Assembly: GCF_003355155.1 (NCBI RefSeq)
Contig: NZ_CP031320.1
Location: forward strand, 6,446,287 to 6,510,286
DNA length: 64,000 nucleotides
Direction: 5' to 3'
Origin: Streptomyces armeniacus
GTDB taxonomy: Bacteria > Actinomycetota > Actinomycetes > Streptomycetales > Streptomycetaceae
Positions 36,064 to 43,294 of this stretch are shown one piece after another. The notes below the pieces were generated by a model that worked only from the letters and a program-made list of their open reading frames with translations, was not told the origin of the DNA and did not search any database. The position numbers and the translations under genes were made by a program. Position 1 is the first letter of the stretch, and each line of letters begins with the position of its first letter.

Positions 36064-36161
36064 GTGCGTGACGCGCCGTACGTGATGCGCGGTACGTGAC
36101 GCGCCGCAGGTGATGCGCGGTACGTGACGCGCCGCAGGCGATCCGCCGTACGTGATGCTGC
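36064..36161. repeat. 14-bp tandem repeat array, seven units
   Basis: Seven consecutive 14-bp units of pattern GTRCGTGAYGCGCS start at 36064, 36078, 36092, 36106, 36120, 36134 and 36148. A further related unit lies at 36169-36182 and overlaps the 3' end of the small secreted-protein gene. Units alternate between GACGCGCC and GATGCGCG endings, so adjacent units can pair and the array could fold into a run of hairpins between the two convergent genes. Confidence 0.85.
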
Positions 36162-36182
36162 TCGGCTGGTGCGTGATGCCGC

Positions 36183-36557
36183 TCAGCCGAGGGGCAGGCC
36201 GCCCGTCGGCAGGCCGCCGCCACCGGTGAGCTGGCCGACCAGCGGCAGGCCGCCCAGCAGCTCGCCCGCGTTGTCCGTGGAGAGGTTCCCCAGCGGACCG
36301 CCCTGCTCCGAGCTGTTCTCGGCGAGCCGCTCCTTCGACACGACGTCCTCCGGGGTCGTCGGCACCTTCCCGATCGCGCCCTCGCCGAACAGCGCGTTCT
36401 GCACGGGAGCGGTGTCCTGCACCAGGCCGTTGACGACGCCGTGCACGGGGGCCAGCGGACCCGACAGGTCGGCGGCGGACGCGGGACCGGAGCCCGCGGC
36501 GACGAACGCGGCGCCGAGCGCGGTGACGCCGAGGGTCTTGATGGTTGCCTGCTTCAT
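36183..36557 (-). CDS. Small secreted protein, Gly/Leu-rich
   Basis: A 124-residue exported protein. The Sec signal MKQATIKTLGVTALGAAFVA ends with ASA-A about residues 26-29. The mature part carries NALFGEGAIGKVPTTP and a Gly/Leu/Pro-rich C-terminus (LLGGLPLVGQLTGGGGLP). It resembles small cell-surface proteins found throughout streptomycetes, but I cannot assign a family; it lacks chaplin cysteines. GAGGGA precedes the ATG at 36557. It is convergent with the PspC-like gene across the 14-bp repeat array. Confidence 0.75.
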   Translation of the reverse strand: MKQATIKTLGVTALGAAFVAAGSGPASAADLSGPLAPVHGVVNGLVQDTAPVQNALFGEGAIGKVPTTPEDVVSKERLAENSSEQGGPLGNLSTDNAGELLGGLPLVGQLTGGGGLPTGGLPLG

Positions 36558-36693
36558 GAGTACGTCCCTCAGTGGTGGTGGCTTGGGCAGCTCTGGGAAC
36601 GTAGCCACACATCCTGATCGGTCACAAGCAGGTCAAAACGACCGAGCCGGGCGTGTCACCGCCGCGCCCCGGCCGCTCCGCGACCGTGCCGCC

Positions 36694-37923
36694 TCAGCTC
36701 TGGGACTCGCCGGAGCCGCTGGTCAGCGGCGGTTCCGGGGCCGCGGCGTGGAACAGCCACTCGGCCTTCAGCTCGGCGTACCCGGGCTTGATCACTTCAT
36801 TGATCATGGCGAGCCGTTCATCGAAAGGGATGAACGCGGACTTCATCGCGTTGACGGTGAACCACTGCATGTCGTCGAGCGTGTACCGGAACGTCCGCAC
36901 CAGGTGCTCGAACTCGGTGCTCATGCTGGTGCCGCTCATCAGCCGGTTGTCGGTGTTCACCGTCGCCCGGAAGTGCAGCCGCCGCAGCAGCCCGATGGGG
37001 TGCTCGGCGTACGACGAGGCCGCGCCCGTCTGCAGGTTCGACGTCGGGCACAGCTCGAGCGGCACACGCTTGTCCCGTACGTACGAGGCGAGGCGCCCGA
37101 GCTTCACCTCCCCCGACCTGGCGGCGGAGACGCCGGACGGGCCGCCCTCGTCGCCCTCACCGGAGTGGGCGCCGTCCGGGACGTGGATGTCGTCGATGAT
37201 GCGCACGCCGTGCCCCAGCCGGTCGGCGCCGCACCACTGCAGCGCCTGCCAGATGGACGGCAGCCCGAACGCCTCGCCCGCGTGGATCGTGAAGTGGTTG
37301 TTCTCGCGCTTGAGGTACTCGAACGCGTCCAGGTGCCGGGTGGGCGGGTAGCCCGCCTCGGCGCCCGCGATGTCGAAGCCGACGACGCCCAGGTCGCGGT
37401 AGCGGTTGGCGAGTTCGGCGATCTCCAGGGCACGGGCCGCGTGCCGCATCGCGGTGAGCAGGGCGCCCACGCGGATACGGTTCCCGGCGGCGCGGGCCCG
37501 CCGCTCGCCCTCGCGGAAGCCCTCGTTCACGGCCTCGACCACCTGCTCCAGGGTGAGCCCCTTCTCCAGGTGCTGCTCCGGCGCGTACCGGACCTCGGCG
37601 TACACCACACCGTCCGCGGCCAGGTCCTCGGCGCACTCGGCAGCCACCCGGGCCAGCGCGTCACGGGTCTGCAGCACGGCGCAGGTGTGGGAGAAGGTCT
37701 CCAGATAGCGCTCGAGGGAGCCGGAGTCGGCCGACTCACGGAACCACGTCTCGAGCCGGTCCGCGTCATCGGGCTCCGGAAGGCCCTCGTAACCGGTCTC
37801 GCGCGCGAGCTCGATGATCGTGGCCGGACGGAGACCGCCGTCGAGGTGGTCGTGCAACAGCGCCTTCGGGGCGCGGCGGATCTGCTCCGTGGTGGGGATG
37901 GTGATGGGGGTCTCGCTCGTCAT
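36694..37923 (-). CDS. add: Adenosine deaminase
   Basis: Zinc hydrolase of 409 residues converting (deoxy)adenosine to inosine. The metal site begins with [10 protein letters not shown] (histidines 24 and 26); TIHAGEAFG supplies the next histidine and the catalytic glutamate, [11 protein letters not shown] the catalytic histidine, and NTDNRLMS the aspartate pair. A charged insert ([14 protein letters not shown]) near residues 250-270 is unusual. In S. coelicolor the add gene sits near the nucleoside operon; here that neighbourhood is retained but split by the Tn3-family element inserted 65 bp upstream of the start. Confidence 0.95.
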   Translation of the reverse strand: MTSETPITIPTTEQIRRAPKALLHDHLDGGLRPATIIELARETGYEGLPEPDDADRLETWFRESADSGSLERYLETFSHTCAVLQTRDALARVAAECAEDLAADGVVYAEVRYAPEQHLEKGLTLEQVVEAVNEGFREGERRARAAGNRIRVGALLTAMRHAARALEIAELANRYRDLGVVGFDIAGAEAGYPPTRHLDAFEYLKRENNHFTIHAGEAFGLPSIWQALQWCGADRLGHGVRIIDDIHVPDGAHSGEGDEGGPSGVSAARSGEVKLGRLASYVRDKRVPLELCPTSNLQTGAASSYAEHPIGLLRRLHFRATVNTDNRLMSGTSMSTEFEHLVRTFRYTLDDMQWFTVNAMKSAFIPFDERLAMINEVIKPGYAELKAEWLFHAAAPEPPLTSGSGESQS

Positions 37924-37987
37924 TTCCGTACTGTAGCGCCTACGCGCGTAGATCGGCAGTGCGATATCGGGCCACCGCCGTACGTCC

Positions 37988-37992
37988 GTGTA
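37988..37992. repeat. 5-bp target duplication GTGTA, left copy
   Basis: GTGTA directly abuts the left terminal repeat of the transposon and recurs at 46484-46488 next to the right repeat. Tn3-family insertion creates exactly such 5-bp duplications. Confidence 0.9.
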
Positions 37993-38030
37993 GGCCCTGT
38001 CCTCCCGAAGCTGCCGCGAAGTGACAAGTA
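37993..38030 (+). repeat. Left terminal inverted repeat of the Tn3-family element
   Basis: The 38-bp end, from GGCCCTGTCCTCCCGAAG to GTGACAAGTA. It differs from the right end only at bases 8-9 (TC against CT). The resolvase stop codon lies 3 bp inside it. Confidence 0.95.
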
Positions 38031-38032
38031 AC

Positions 38033-39040
38033 TCAGCGTGTTGTTAGGGCCTTGGCTTCTGTGCGCGGTTGAGGAACCTCGCTGCTGGTGAGGGCGGCGA
38101 AGTCGGCGTGGGCCTGTTCGACGGCTTCGGGGTACGCCTTGCGCTTGGCGTGTTCGGCGAGCGCGCGGTAGATGCTGGCGACGGAGGGGTTCTGCCCCTT
38201 GCGCTTGCCGGTGGGGATGAACAGGTCGGGCTGGATCTGCTCGACGGACTCGCCGAGCGCCCGCCTGCGGAGCACGGTGTGCAGCATGTCGTCGGTGATG
38301 ACGGGTGGTCGGCCGCCATGCTTGCCCTTGCGGGCCGCGGTGTCGAGCCCTTCCAGCGTCGACTCCCGGATGTTCTCCCGCTCGGTCTCCGCCATCGCGG
38401 CGAAGAACGCGAACAGCAGCTTGCCCGGGCCGGTGGGGTCGTAGATGCCGGGCAGTGGTCCGGCGAGCATCTCCAGGATGAGGCCGTGGGCGGTGAGGTG
38501 GTCGGCGAGCGCGGTGAGTTCGGCGGCGTCGCGGCCGAGCCGCTTCATCTCGTACACGGTGAAGATGACCCGGCAGTGCGGGGCGTGCGCCTTGACCTCC
38601 CGCGCGGTCTTCAGCGCCTCCTCGAACTGGGGGCGGACCCGGACGCGGGTGCTGATCTTCTCGCTGAAGATCTTGTCCCTGGGGATGCCGTGCTTGCTGA
38701 GCGCGTCGAGCTGGGAGTCGAGTTCCTGCCCGAGGGTCGAGCAGCGGGCGTATCCGATGCGGATGTCCGCGCTCGGCAGGTCCGGGTCGATGGGCGTCGG
38801 CGGCGGGGTGCCGGGGCGCCACGGCCGGCCCGGACCCCGGTCGGCCGGGGTCGGGATTCGCAGCGCCTTCTTGAGCCGGGGCACCATCGTGAAGCGGCGG
38901 GTGTGGTAGGCGGAGGCGACCGCGCCGCCGCGTGAGCGGCAGGGCGAGCCGGGCTGCGCGTCACACTTCGGACAGGCGTGCTATTCGACGTCGTCGGCGT
39001 CCGACCGGTCGGTTGGGGAAGGCTGCTGAGGGTCCGTCAT
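38033..39040 (-). pseudogene. tnpR: Tn3 serine resolvase TnpR, interrupted by an amber codon near its start
   Basis: The full reading frame begins at ATG 39040 (MTDPQQPSPTDRSDADDVE), hits TAG at codon 20 (38981-38983), then continues in the same frame with a zinc-finger-like CPKCDAQPGSPCRSRGG. Reinitiation is possible at ATG 38887, giving 284 residues. The serine recombinase core is intact: IGYARCSTLGQELDSQLDAL with the nucleophile serine, YEMKRLGRDAAEL and FFAAMAETERENIRE, followed by a C-terminal helix-turn-helix. Catalysis may survive, but the N-terminal cysteine module would be lost unless the codon is read through. One base change (TAC to TAG) would explain it. Confidence 0.75.
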
Positions 39041-39082
39041 GAGCCCGGATTCTCGCACAATGCAAGTCTCAGAAGGGGGTCC

Positions 39083-39117
39083 AACCGTTCTTTGAGTGAG
39101 AACGGGTTCCGAGAACC
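39083..39117. other. Candidate res (resolution) site dyads
   Basis: Two overlapping dyads lie just upstream of the resolvase gene: AACCGTTCT with AGAACGGGTT (39083-39108, one bulge) and GGTTCCGAGAACC (39105-39117). A GGGTCTGGCGACCC-like dyad follows near 39137. Resolvase-binding res sites of Tn3 elements normally occupy this position. Assignment is by position and symmetry only. Confidence 0.4.
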
Positions 39118-39849
39118 GATTCGAGGTTCCCGGGGGTCTGGCGACCCATTATCGATCTTGCTCGGGCAAAGGACCGTTTGTGAGAGTAACCCCGCGTACA
39201 GCTCTGGCCGTTGCTTGCCTTCAGTGAAGATCACCAGCGGTCGGCGGGCACGACCCCGGCCATCCGTTCGAGCTTCGCAAGCAGCAGCTTGCAGTCGGCG
39301 CCGCGTCGTGCGGTCCGCCGAGCGGCTGATTGCGGTACGCGCCGCGCTTGACCGACCACAGCCCGCGCCACACCGCATACGGCACCATCGCGTCCTCCCA
39401 CCGGATGTGGCCGAGCCAAGGCCCAGCCGCCGCAGCGCCGCCGTGGTGGCGGACAGAGGTTCAGAGATGGGTTCTGCGCGTTCACCGTGCTTGTAGCAGG
39501 CCAGAGCGGCGATGGAGAAAGCGGCGCTGGAACGTCCCCGCACCTGGATGACGGGTGTGCGTCCGCGTCGGGCCCAGGTCCGTGCGGTGAGGAGGTGGTC
39601 AGATCGGCGCGAGTGTCTGGGACGTTCCCGCGGAGGATTCACCACCCAGATCCACCTCGTCGCGGACGGACGATGCCGACCCCTCGCCCTCGTCCTGACA
39701 CCCCCTCATCCGCCCCTGCGAACTCACGAGCGACGGCGTAGTGGGCAGGCCGTCGCCCGAGACGAAGCGACGGACTGCCCTCTCACGCCTCTCCGGTGCG
39801 GCAACGTGAGAGGCGGGCGAGTTCGGCACTGTTTCTCGGATCGCGGGCC
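39118..39849. other. Remnant-filled stretch within the transposon
   Basis: No intact gene. On the minus strand about 39480-39610 encodes ARTWARRGRTPVIQVRGRS and AAFSIAALACYKHGERAE, an IS630-type transposase internal fragment. On the plus strand about 39626-39705 encodes GRSRGGFTTQIHLVADGR and CRPLALVLTP, an IS5-type transposase fragment. The rest is unrecognised. The stretch is a small graveyard of insertion sequences between the resolvase and the passenger operon. Confidence 0.6.
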
Positions 39850-41043
39850 TCAGGCGGGAATGAGGCCGTGGGGGTCGATGATGAACTTCTCGGACGCTCC
39901 CGCGTCGAAGGTCGCGTAGGCGTCGGGGGCGTCGTCGAGGCTGATCACCTTCGTGTTGAGCATGGCGCTCAAGTAGGGCATGCGGTCCCACAGGATCGCC
40001 ATCATCAGCTCGCGGTTGTAGTGCATGATCGGTGCCTGCCCGCCGGTGATCCGCGGCGACTTGATCCAGGCCGTGCCGAAGTCGAGCGGGTACGTTCCCT
40101 CTTGCTCGGCCTTCGACTTCGCGAGCGGGTCGGCGCCGTAGACGCCGATGACTCCGGTGGCTCCGCCCGCGCGGGTGGCGTCGATCACCTGGTTGATAGC
40201 GTAGGCCGGGTCCATGTCCTCGGCCTCGCGGCCGATGCCGTGTGCCTCGGTGCCGACGTAGTCGACTGCACAGTCGACCATGGGTTCGCCCAGGATGGCC
40301 TCGATCTGGTCGGTGAGCGCTGCGTCCTGGCTCAGGTCGATCGTCTCGCAGCCGTTCTTCTTCACCAGCTCCAAGCGGTCCTTGTGGTAATCGCCGACGA
40401 TGATGCAGGACGCCCCGAGGAGGCGCGCCGCTGCTGCGCCGCAGCGACCGACCGGGCCGGCGCCGGCGAGGTACACGGTCGAGCCCGGCTTGGCACCGGC
40501 CTCCATGAGACCGTGGAACGCGGTGGGCAGGATGTCCGAGAGCAGCGCCAGGTCACGGATCTTGGCCATGGCCTGGTCCCTGTCCGGGAAGCGCAGGAGC
40601 TGGAAGTCGGCGTACGGGACGAACAGGTACTCGGCCTGGCCGCCGGTCCAGTCGCCCAGGTTGAAGCCGTACGCTCCGCAGGCCACCTTGGGGTTCGTGG
40701 TCTCGCAGACCTCGGTCCGGCGCGCCCTGCAGTTGCGGCATCGGCCGCAGGCGACGTTGAACGGGACGGAGACGAGGTCGCCCTCGCTGAGGAACTCGAC
40801 GTCGGGGCCGACCTCGATGACCTCCCCGGTCATCTCGTGCCCCACCACCATGCCCTGAGGCACAGGGAAGGACCCGCGGTAGATGTGCAGGTCGCTACCG
40901 CAGATGTTGGTGGCGACGATCCGGAGGATGACTCCGTGCGGGGCCTTCTTCCCGTTCGGCATCTGAAGCTTCGGGAAGTCCAGGGACTCGACGCGCATGT
41001 CCTTCGGGTTCTGGAAGGTGACGGCGCGGTTGCTGCTTGCCAT
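39850..41043 (-). CDS. fdhA: Glutathione-independent formaldehyde dehydrogenase (zinc alcohol dehydrogenase family)
   Basis: A 397-residue NAD-dependent enzyme that oxidises formaldehyde, or dismutates aldehydes, without a thiol cofactor. Catalytic zinc ligands are cysteine 48 in NICGSDLH and histidine 69 in VVGHEMTGEV; the structural zinc has cysteines 99, 102, 105 and 113. AGAGPVGRCGAAAA binds NAD, and the long insertion typical of the FDH subgroup (GIGREAEDMDPAYAINQVID) is present, as is the C-terminal FDAGASEKFIIDPHG. The ATG at 41043 has GAGGAGATCG upstream. It is the last gene of the passenger operon. Actinomycetes normally use a mycothiol-dependent route, so this is an acquired alternative. 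Confidence 0.93.
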   Translation of the reverse strand: MASSNRAVTFQNPKDMRVESLDFPKLQMPNGKKAPHGVILRIVATNICGSDLHIYRGSFPVPQGMVVGHEMTGEVIEVGPDVEFLSEGDLVSVPFNVACGRCRNCRARRTEVCETTNPKVACGAYGFNLGDWTGGQAEYLFVPYADFQLLRFPDRDQAMAKIRDLALLSDILPTAFHGLMEAGAKPGSTVYLAGAGPVGRCGAAAARLLGASCIIVGDYHKDRLELVKKNGCETIDLSQDAALTDQIEAILGEPMVDCAVDYVGTEAHGIGREAEDMDPAYAINQVIDATRAGGATGVIGVYGADPLAKSKAEQEGTYPLDFGTAWIKSPRITGGQAPIMHYNRELMMAILWDRMPYLSAMLNTKVISLDDAPDAYATFDAGASEKFIIDPHGLIPA

Positions 41044-41122
41044 GACGATCTCCTCTGCTGATCCACGGGGACTCGGCCGTGGGAATGCCGGATGTCATTC
41101 GGTGGCTTGCGACTTCACTCGA

Positions 41123-41680
41123 TCAGGCAGGTTGCAGTGCAGCGGCGAAGCGTTCGATGATCGCCTTGCAGAAGGCGGGGAGGTCCTGCGGGCCGCGGCT
41201 GGAGATCAGCTGGCCGTCGATCACGACCTCCTCGTCGACCACCTCGGCGCCGGCGTTGCGCAGGTCAGTACGAATGCTGGGCCAGGAGGTGAGGCGGCGA
41301 CCGCGCAGCACGCCAGCCTCCGCCAGTATCCAAGGTCCGTGGCAGATGGTGGCAACGGGTTTCCCGGTCTCCACGAACTCCCTCACGAAGGCGACGGCGT
41401 CGGGATCGGTGCGCAGCTGGTCGGGGTTCATGGTGCCGCCGGGCAGCAGGAGCGCATCGTAGTCACCCACACGGGCGTCAGCGACCTTCTTGTCCACGGT
41501 AAAGGTTCCGGCCGGGTCGATGTCCATCTGGCGCGCGTTGATCTCGCCGGTGTGGAGGGAGAGGAGTTCGGCCTGCGCTCCAGCGCCCAGCAGTGCGCCG
41601 AGAGGCTGTTCGAGCTCGACGCGCTCAACGCCGTCCGTGGCCAGGATTGCGACCTTCCTGCCGTGCAGTTCGTTGGTCAT
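41123..41680 (-). CDS. DJ-1/PfpI family protein (class I amidotransferase-like)
   Basis: A 185-residue DJ-1/PfpI-fold protein. The nucleophilic elbow ATICHGPWILAEAGV holds cysteine 113 followed by histidine, and glutamate lies in the N-terminal VERVELEQP. Relatives act as glyoxalase III or protein deglycases against methylglyoxal, as chaperones, or as general-stress proteins (YfkM/YhbO type); this sequence fits the latter group (GEINARQMDIDPAGTF, RRLTSWPSIRTDLRNAG). Lying 79 bp before the formaldehyde dehydrogenase in the same direction, it suggests handling of reactive carbonyls. GGAAGGAA precedes the ATG at 41680. Confidence 0.92.
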   Translation of the reverse strand: MTNELHGRKVAILATDGVERVELEQPLGALLGAGAQAELLSLHTGEINARQMDIDPAGTFTVDKKVADARVGDYDALLLPGGTMNPDQLRTDPDAVAFVREFVETGKPVATICHGPWILAEAGVLRGRRLTSWPSIRTDLRNAGAEVVDEEVVIDGQLISSRGPQDLPAFCKAIIERFAAALQPA

Positions 41681-41755
41681 GGTGCGTGGTTCCTTCCGGG
41701 GGAAGCTCCTATAGACCGTCAGCGGGGGACCGGTTCGGGCCCGTGCTGCCGCCGC

Positions 41756-41960
41756 TCAGCTGCCGTCGAGTTGGAGGAGGACCTTGGTCCAACCGTCCTC
41801 GCGGTGGCCGAAGTGCTGGTCGGCCTGCGGCGCCTGGTCCAGCGACAGCTCCTGGAAGACGATCCAGGACGGCTTGGACTTGCCCTGCTCGATCAACCCG
41901 CACAGCTGCCGTTTGTACGCCTTGACGTTGACCTGGCCCGTCCCCACGGTCTGGTGGGCA
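41756..41960 (-). pseudogene. Zinc-dependent alcohol/formaldehyde dehydrogenase, C-terminal remnant
   Basis: About 67 codons encode VGTGQVNVKAYKRQL, then LIEQGKSKPSWIVFQEL and FGHREDGWTKVLLQLDG before the stop. This is the C-terminal end of a zinc alcohol dehydrogenase different from the intact one downstream. The catalytic and cofactor domains are gone. It indicates that the passenger operon once had a second dehydrogenase. A 60-codon open frame just upstream (41963-42145) has no recognisable similarity and may be debris. Confidence 0.65.
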
Positions 41961-42196
41961 CATCACCGTGGACGGAGTGCCGCACGGAAAAGCCTCACCA
42001 CTTCCACTGTCTCACCCCCACAAGAGATGTCAAAAAGGGTCGAATCGCCATGCATGGCCGGTGATGTGCCGGTACCCGGCGTCGTGTATGCGGACCTGGT
42101 AATGATCCAGCCCGGTTTGTTCTTGGCGAACTGGAAAGTTTCCAACGAGCGGCCGCGCTGGGGTCTCCGCTGATCACGGCATGGCGGGGCCAGTCG

Positions 42197-42610
42197 TCAG
42201 AAGGCCGTCGCCGCAGCCTCGGCCACGGTCTGGTCCTGCTCACCGCTGCCGCCGCTGACGCCCACGGCGCCGACGATCCGGCCGCCGTGCCGCAGCGGGA
42301 CACCGCCCGCGAAGATCATGACGCGTCCGTTGTTGGATGCGTTGATCCCGAAGAACTGCTCACCGGGACCCGCGTTGGCGGCCAGGTCGGCGGTAGTGAT
42401 GTCGAAGGCCCGGGACGTGAAGGCCTTGTTGATGGAGATGTCGACGCTCCCGATCCAAGCCTCGTCCATCCGGATGTGCGCGACGAGGTTGCCGCCGACG
42501 TCGACGACGGCGATGTTGCTCGGCGGGCCGATCTCGTCGGCCTTGGCCTCCCCCGCAGCGACGACTCGCCGGGCGTCCTCCAGGGACACTGACTCCGTCT
42601 TGATGGTCAT
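42197..42610 (-). CDS. GlcG/HbpS-family haem-binding-like protein, cytoplasmic
   Basis: A 137-residue protein of the GlcG/HbpS (DUF336) fold. Family blocks are AEADEIGPPSNIAVVDVGGN-like (residues 20-40), LVAHIRMDEAWIGSVDIS, NKAFTSRAFDI and the glycine-rich VPLRHGGRIVGAVGVSGG near the C-terminus. HbpS of streptomycetes binds haem and works with a two-component system in oxidative stress, but that protein is exported; this one has no signal peptide, so cofactor binding or a corrinoid-related role is equally possible. AAAGGA precedes the ATG at 42610. Second gene of the passenger operon. Confidence 0.87.
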   Translation of the reverse strand: MTIKTESVSLEDARRVVAAGEAKADEIGPPSNIAVVDVGGNLVAHIRMDEAWIGSVDISINKAFTSRAFDITTADLAANAGPGEQFFGINASNNGRVMIFAGGVPLRHGGRIVGAVGVSGGSGEQDQTVAEAAATAF

Positions 42611-42815
42611 GGCAAGGTCCTTTCTGCTGTGGATACGCGGTTGTCGCTTGGTGTATTCCGACCCCGCGCGCCTCCGCCTACCTGGCCGAACCTCGCGTGC
42701 TCCGACGCGCACGGCAGGCCCACCCCATGACGGCCCAATCGATCGCCGGTGCGGTGATTCGGGCGCCGGCCGGGACCAGTCCGACGCGCCGGGCGTGGAC
42801 AGGGAAGTTTGGTCT

Positions 42816-43121
42816 TCAGGGGAGTTTGTGGGCGAGGACGTCGAGTTGCTCGACGGACGGCGGTTGGGCGAACAGTTCACCGGCTCGTTCCGTCAGGGCG
42901 CTGCCCAGGCGGCCGGCGAGGTGGGCCTGGCGTGCGGCGTCGTGGGGGAAGGCGTCGAAGATGGCGAAGGTGGACGGGCCCAGGCGCACGGCGAACCAGG
43001 CGACGGTGTCGGGCTCCTCCTGCACGATGGCAAGGCCGTCGCGGAGAAAGGCGGCGACCTCTTCCTCTTTGCCGGGCTGGGCCTCGACCTGTACGTGCAG
43101 CGCGACGTTGATGTTGGCCAT
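42816..43121 (-). CDS. Antibiotic biosynthesis monooxygenase (ABM) domain protein
   Basis: A 101-residue dimeric ferredoxin-like ABM protein, YgiN/quinol-monooxygenase type. Typical segments are NINVALHVQVEAQPGKEEEV, GLAIVQEEPDTVAWFAVRLG, and FAIFDAFPHDAARQAHLAG; these enzymes oxidise quinols or other activated aromatics with O2 and no cofactor, or sense them. AAGGAG lies 8 nt before the ATG at 43121. It is the first gene of the passenger operon, below a candidate promoter with direct repeats. The substrate is unknown. Confidence 0.88.
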   Translation of the reverse strand: MANINVALHVQVEAQPGKEEEVAAFLRDGLAIVQEEPDTVAWFAVRLGPSTFAIFDAFPHDAARQAHLAGRLGSALTERAGELFAQPPSVEQLDVLAHKLP

Positions 43122-43219
43122 GCGGGGACTCCTTTCAGGTGCTCGCTCGCCCGGGAGCGGCCGGGCACTGCCGTGACCGGTTGGCGTCGAACGGGTCTCC
43201 TGTACGGCCGCGCCGATGC

Positions 43220-43260
43220 CTCATTTCACCTATTTTGTCACCTTTTGCGATTTTTTTGAT
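43220..43260 (-). promoter_or_regulatory. A/T-rich promoter region of the passenger operon with AGGTGA direct repeat
   Basis: On the minus strand AGGTGACAAAATAGGTGAAAT contains two AGGTGA copies at 12-bp spacing (43229-43246), next to an A-tract (43253-43259). This is the only strongly A/T-rich patch in the transposon and lies about 110 nt upstream of the first passenger gene. A regulator-binding site is inferred. Confidence 0.4.
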
Positions 43261-43294
43261 CCAGCCGCCGGGGAGCGACGCCGGGCCCAGGTCT

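Noticed and set aside
36064..36161. CRISPR array.
   Set aside because: The 14-bp units are contiguous with no spacers and no cas genes are in the window.
41963..42145. Small gene of 60 codons in the transposon.
   Set aside because: No recognisable motif, no ribosome site, and it adjoins the dehydrogenase remnant; treated as debris.
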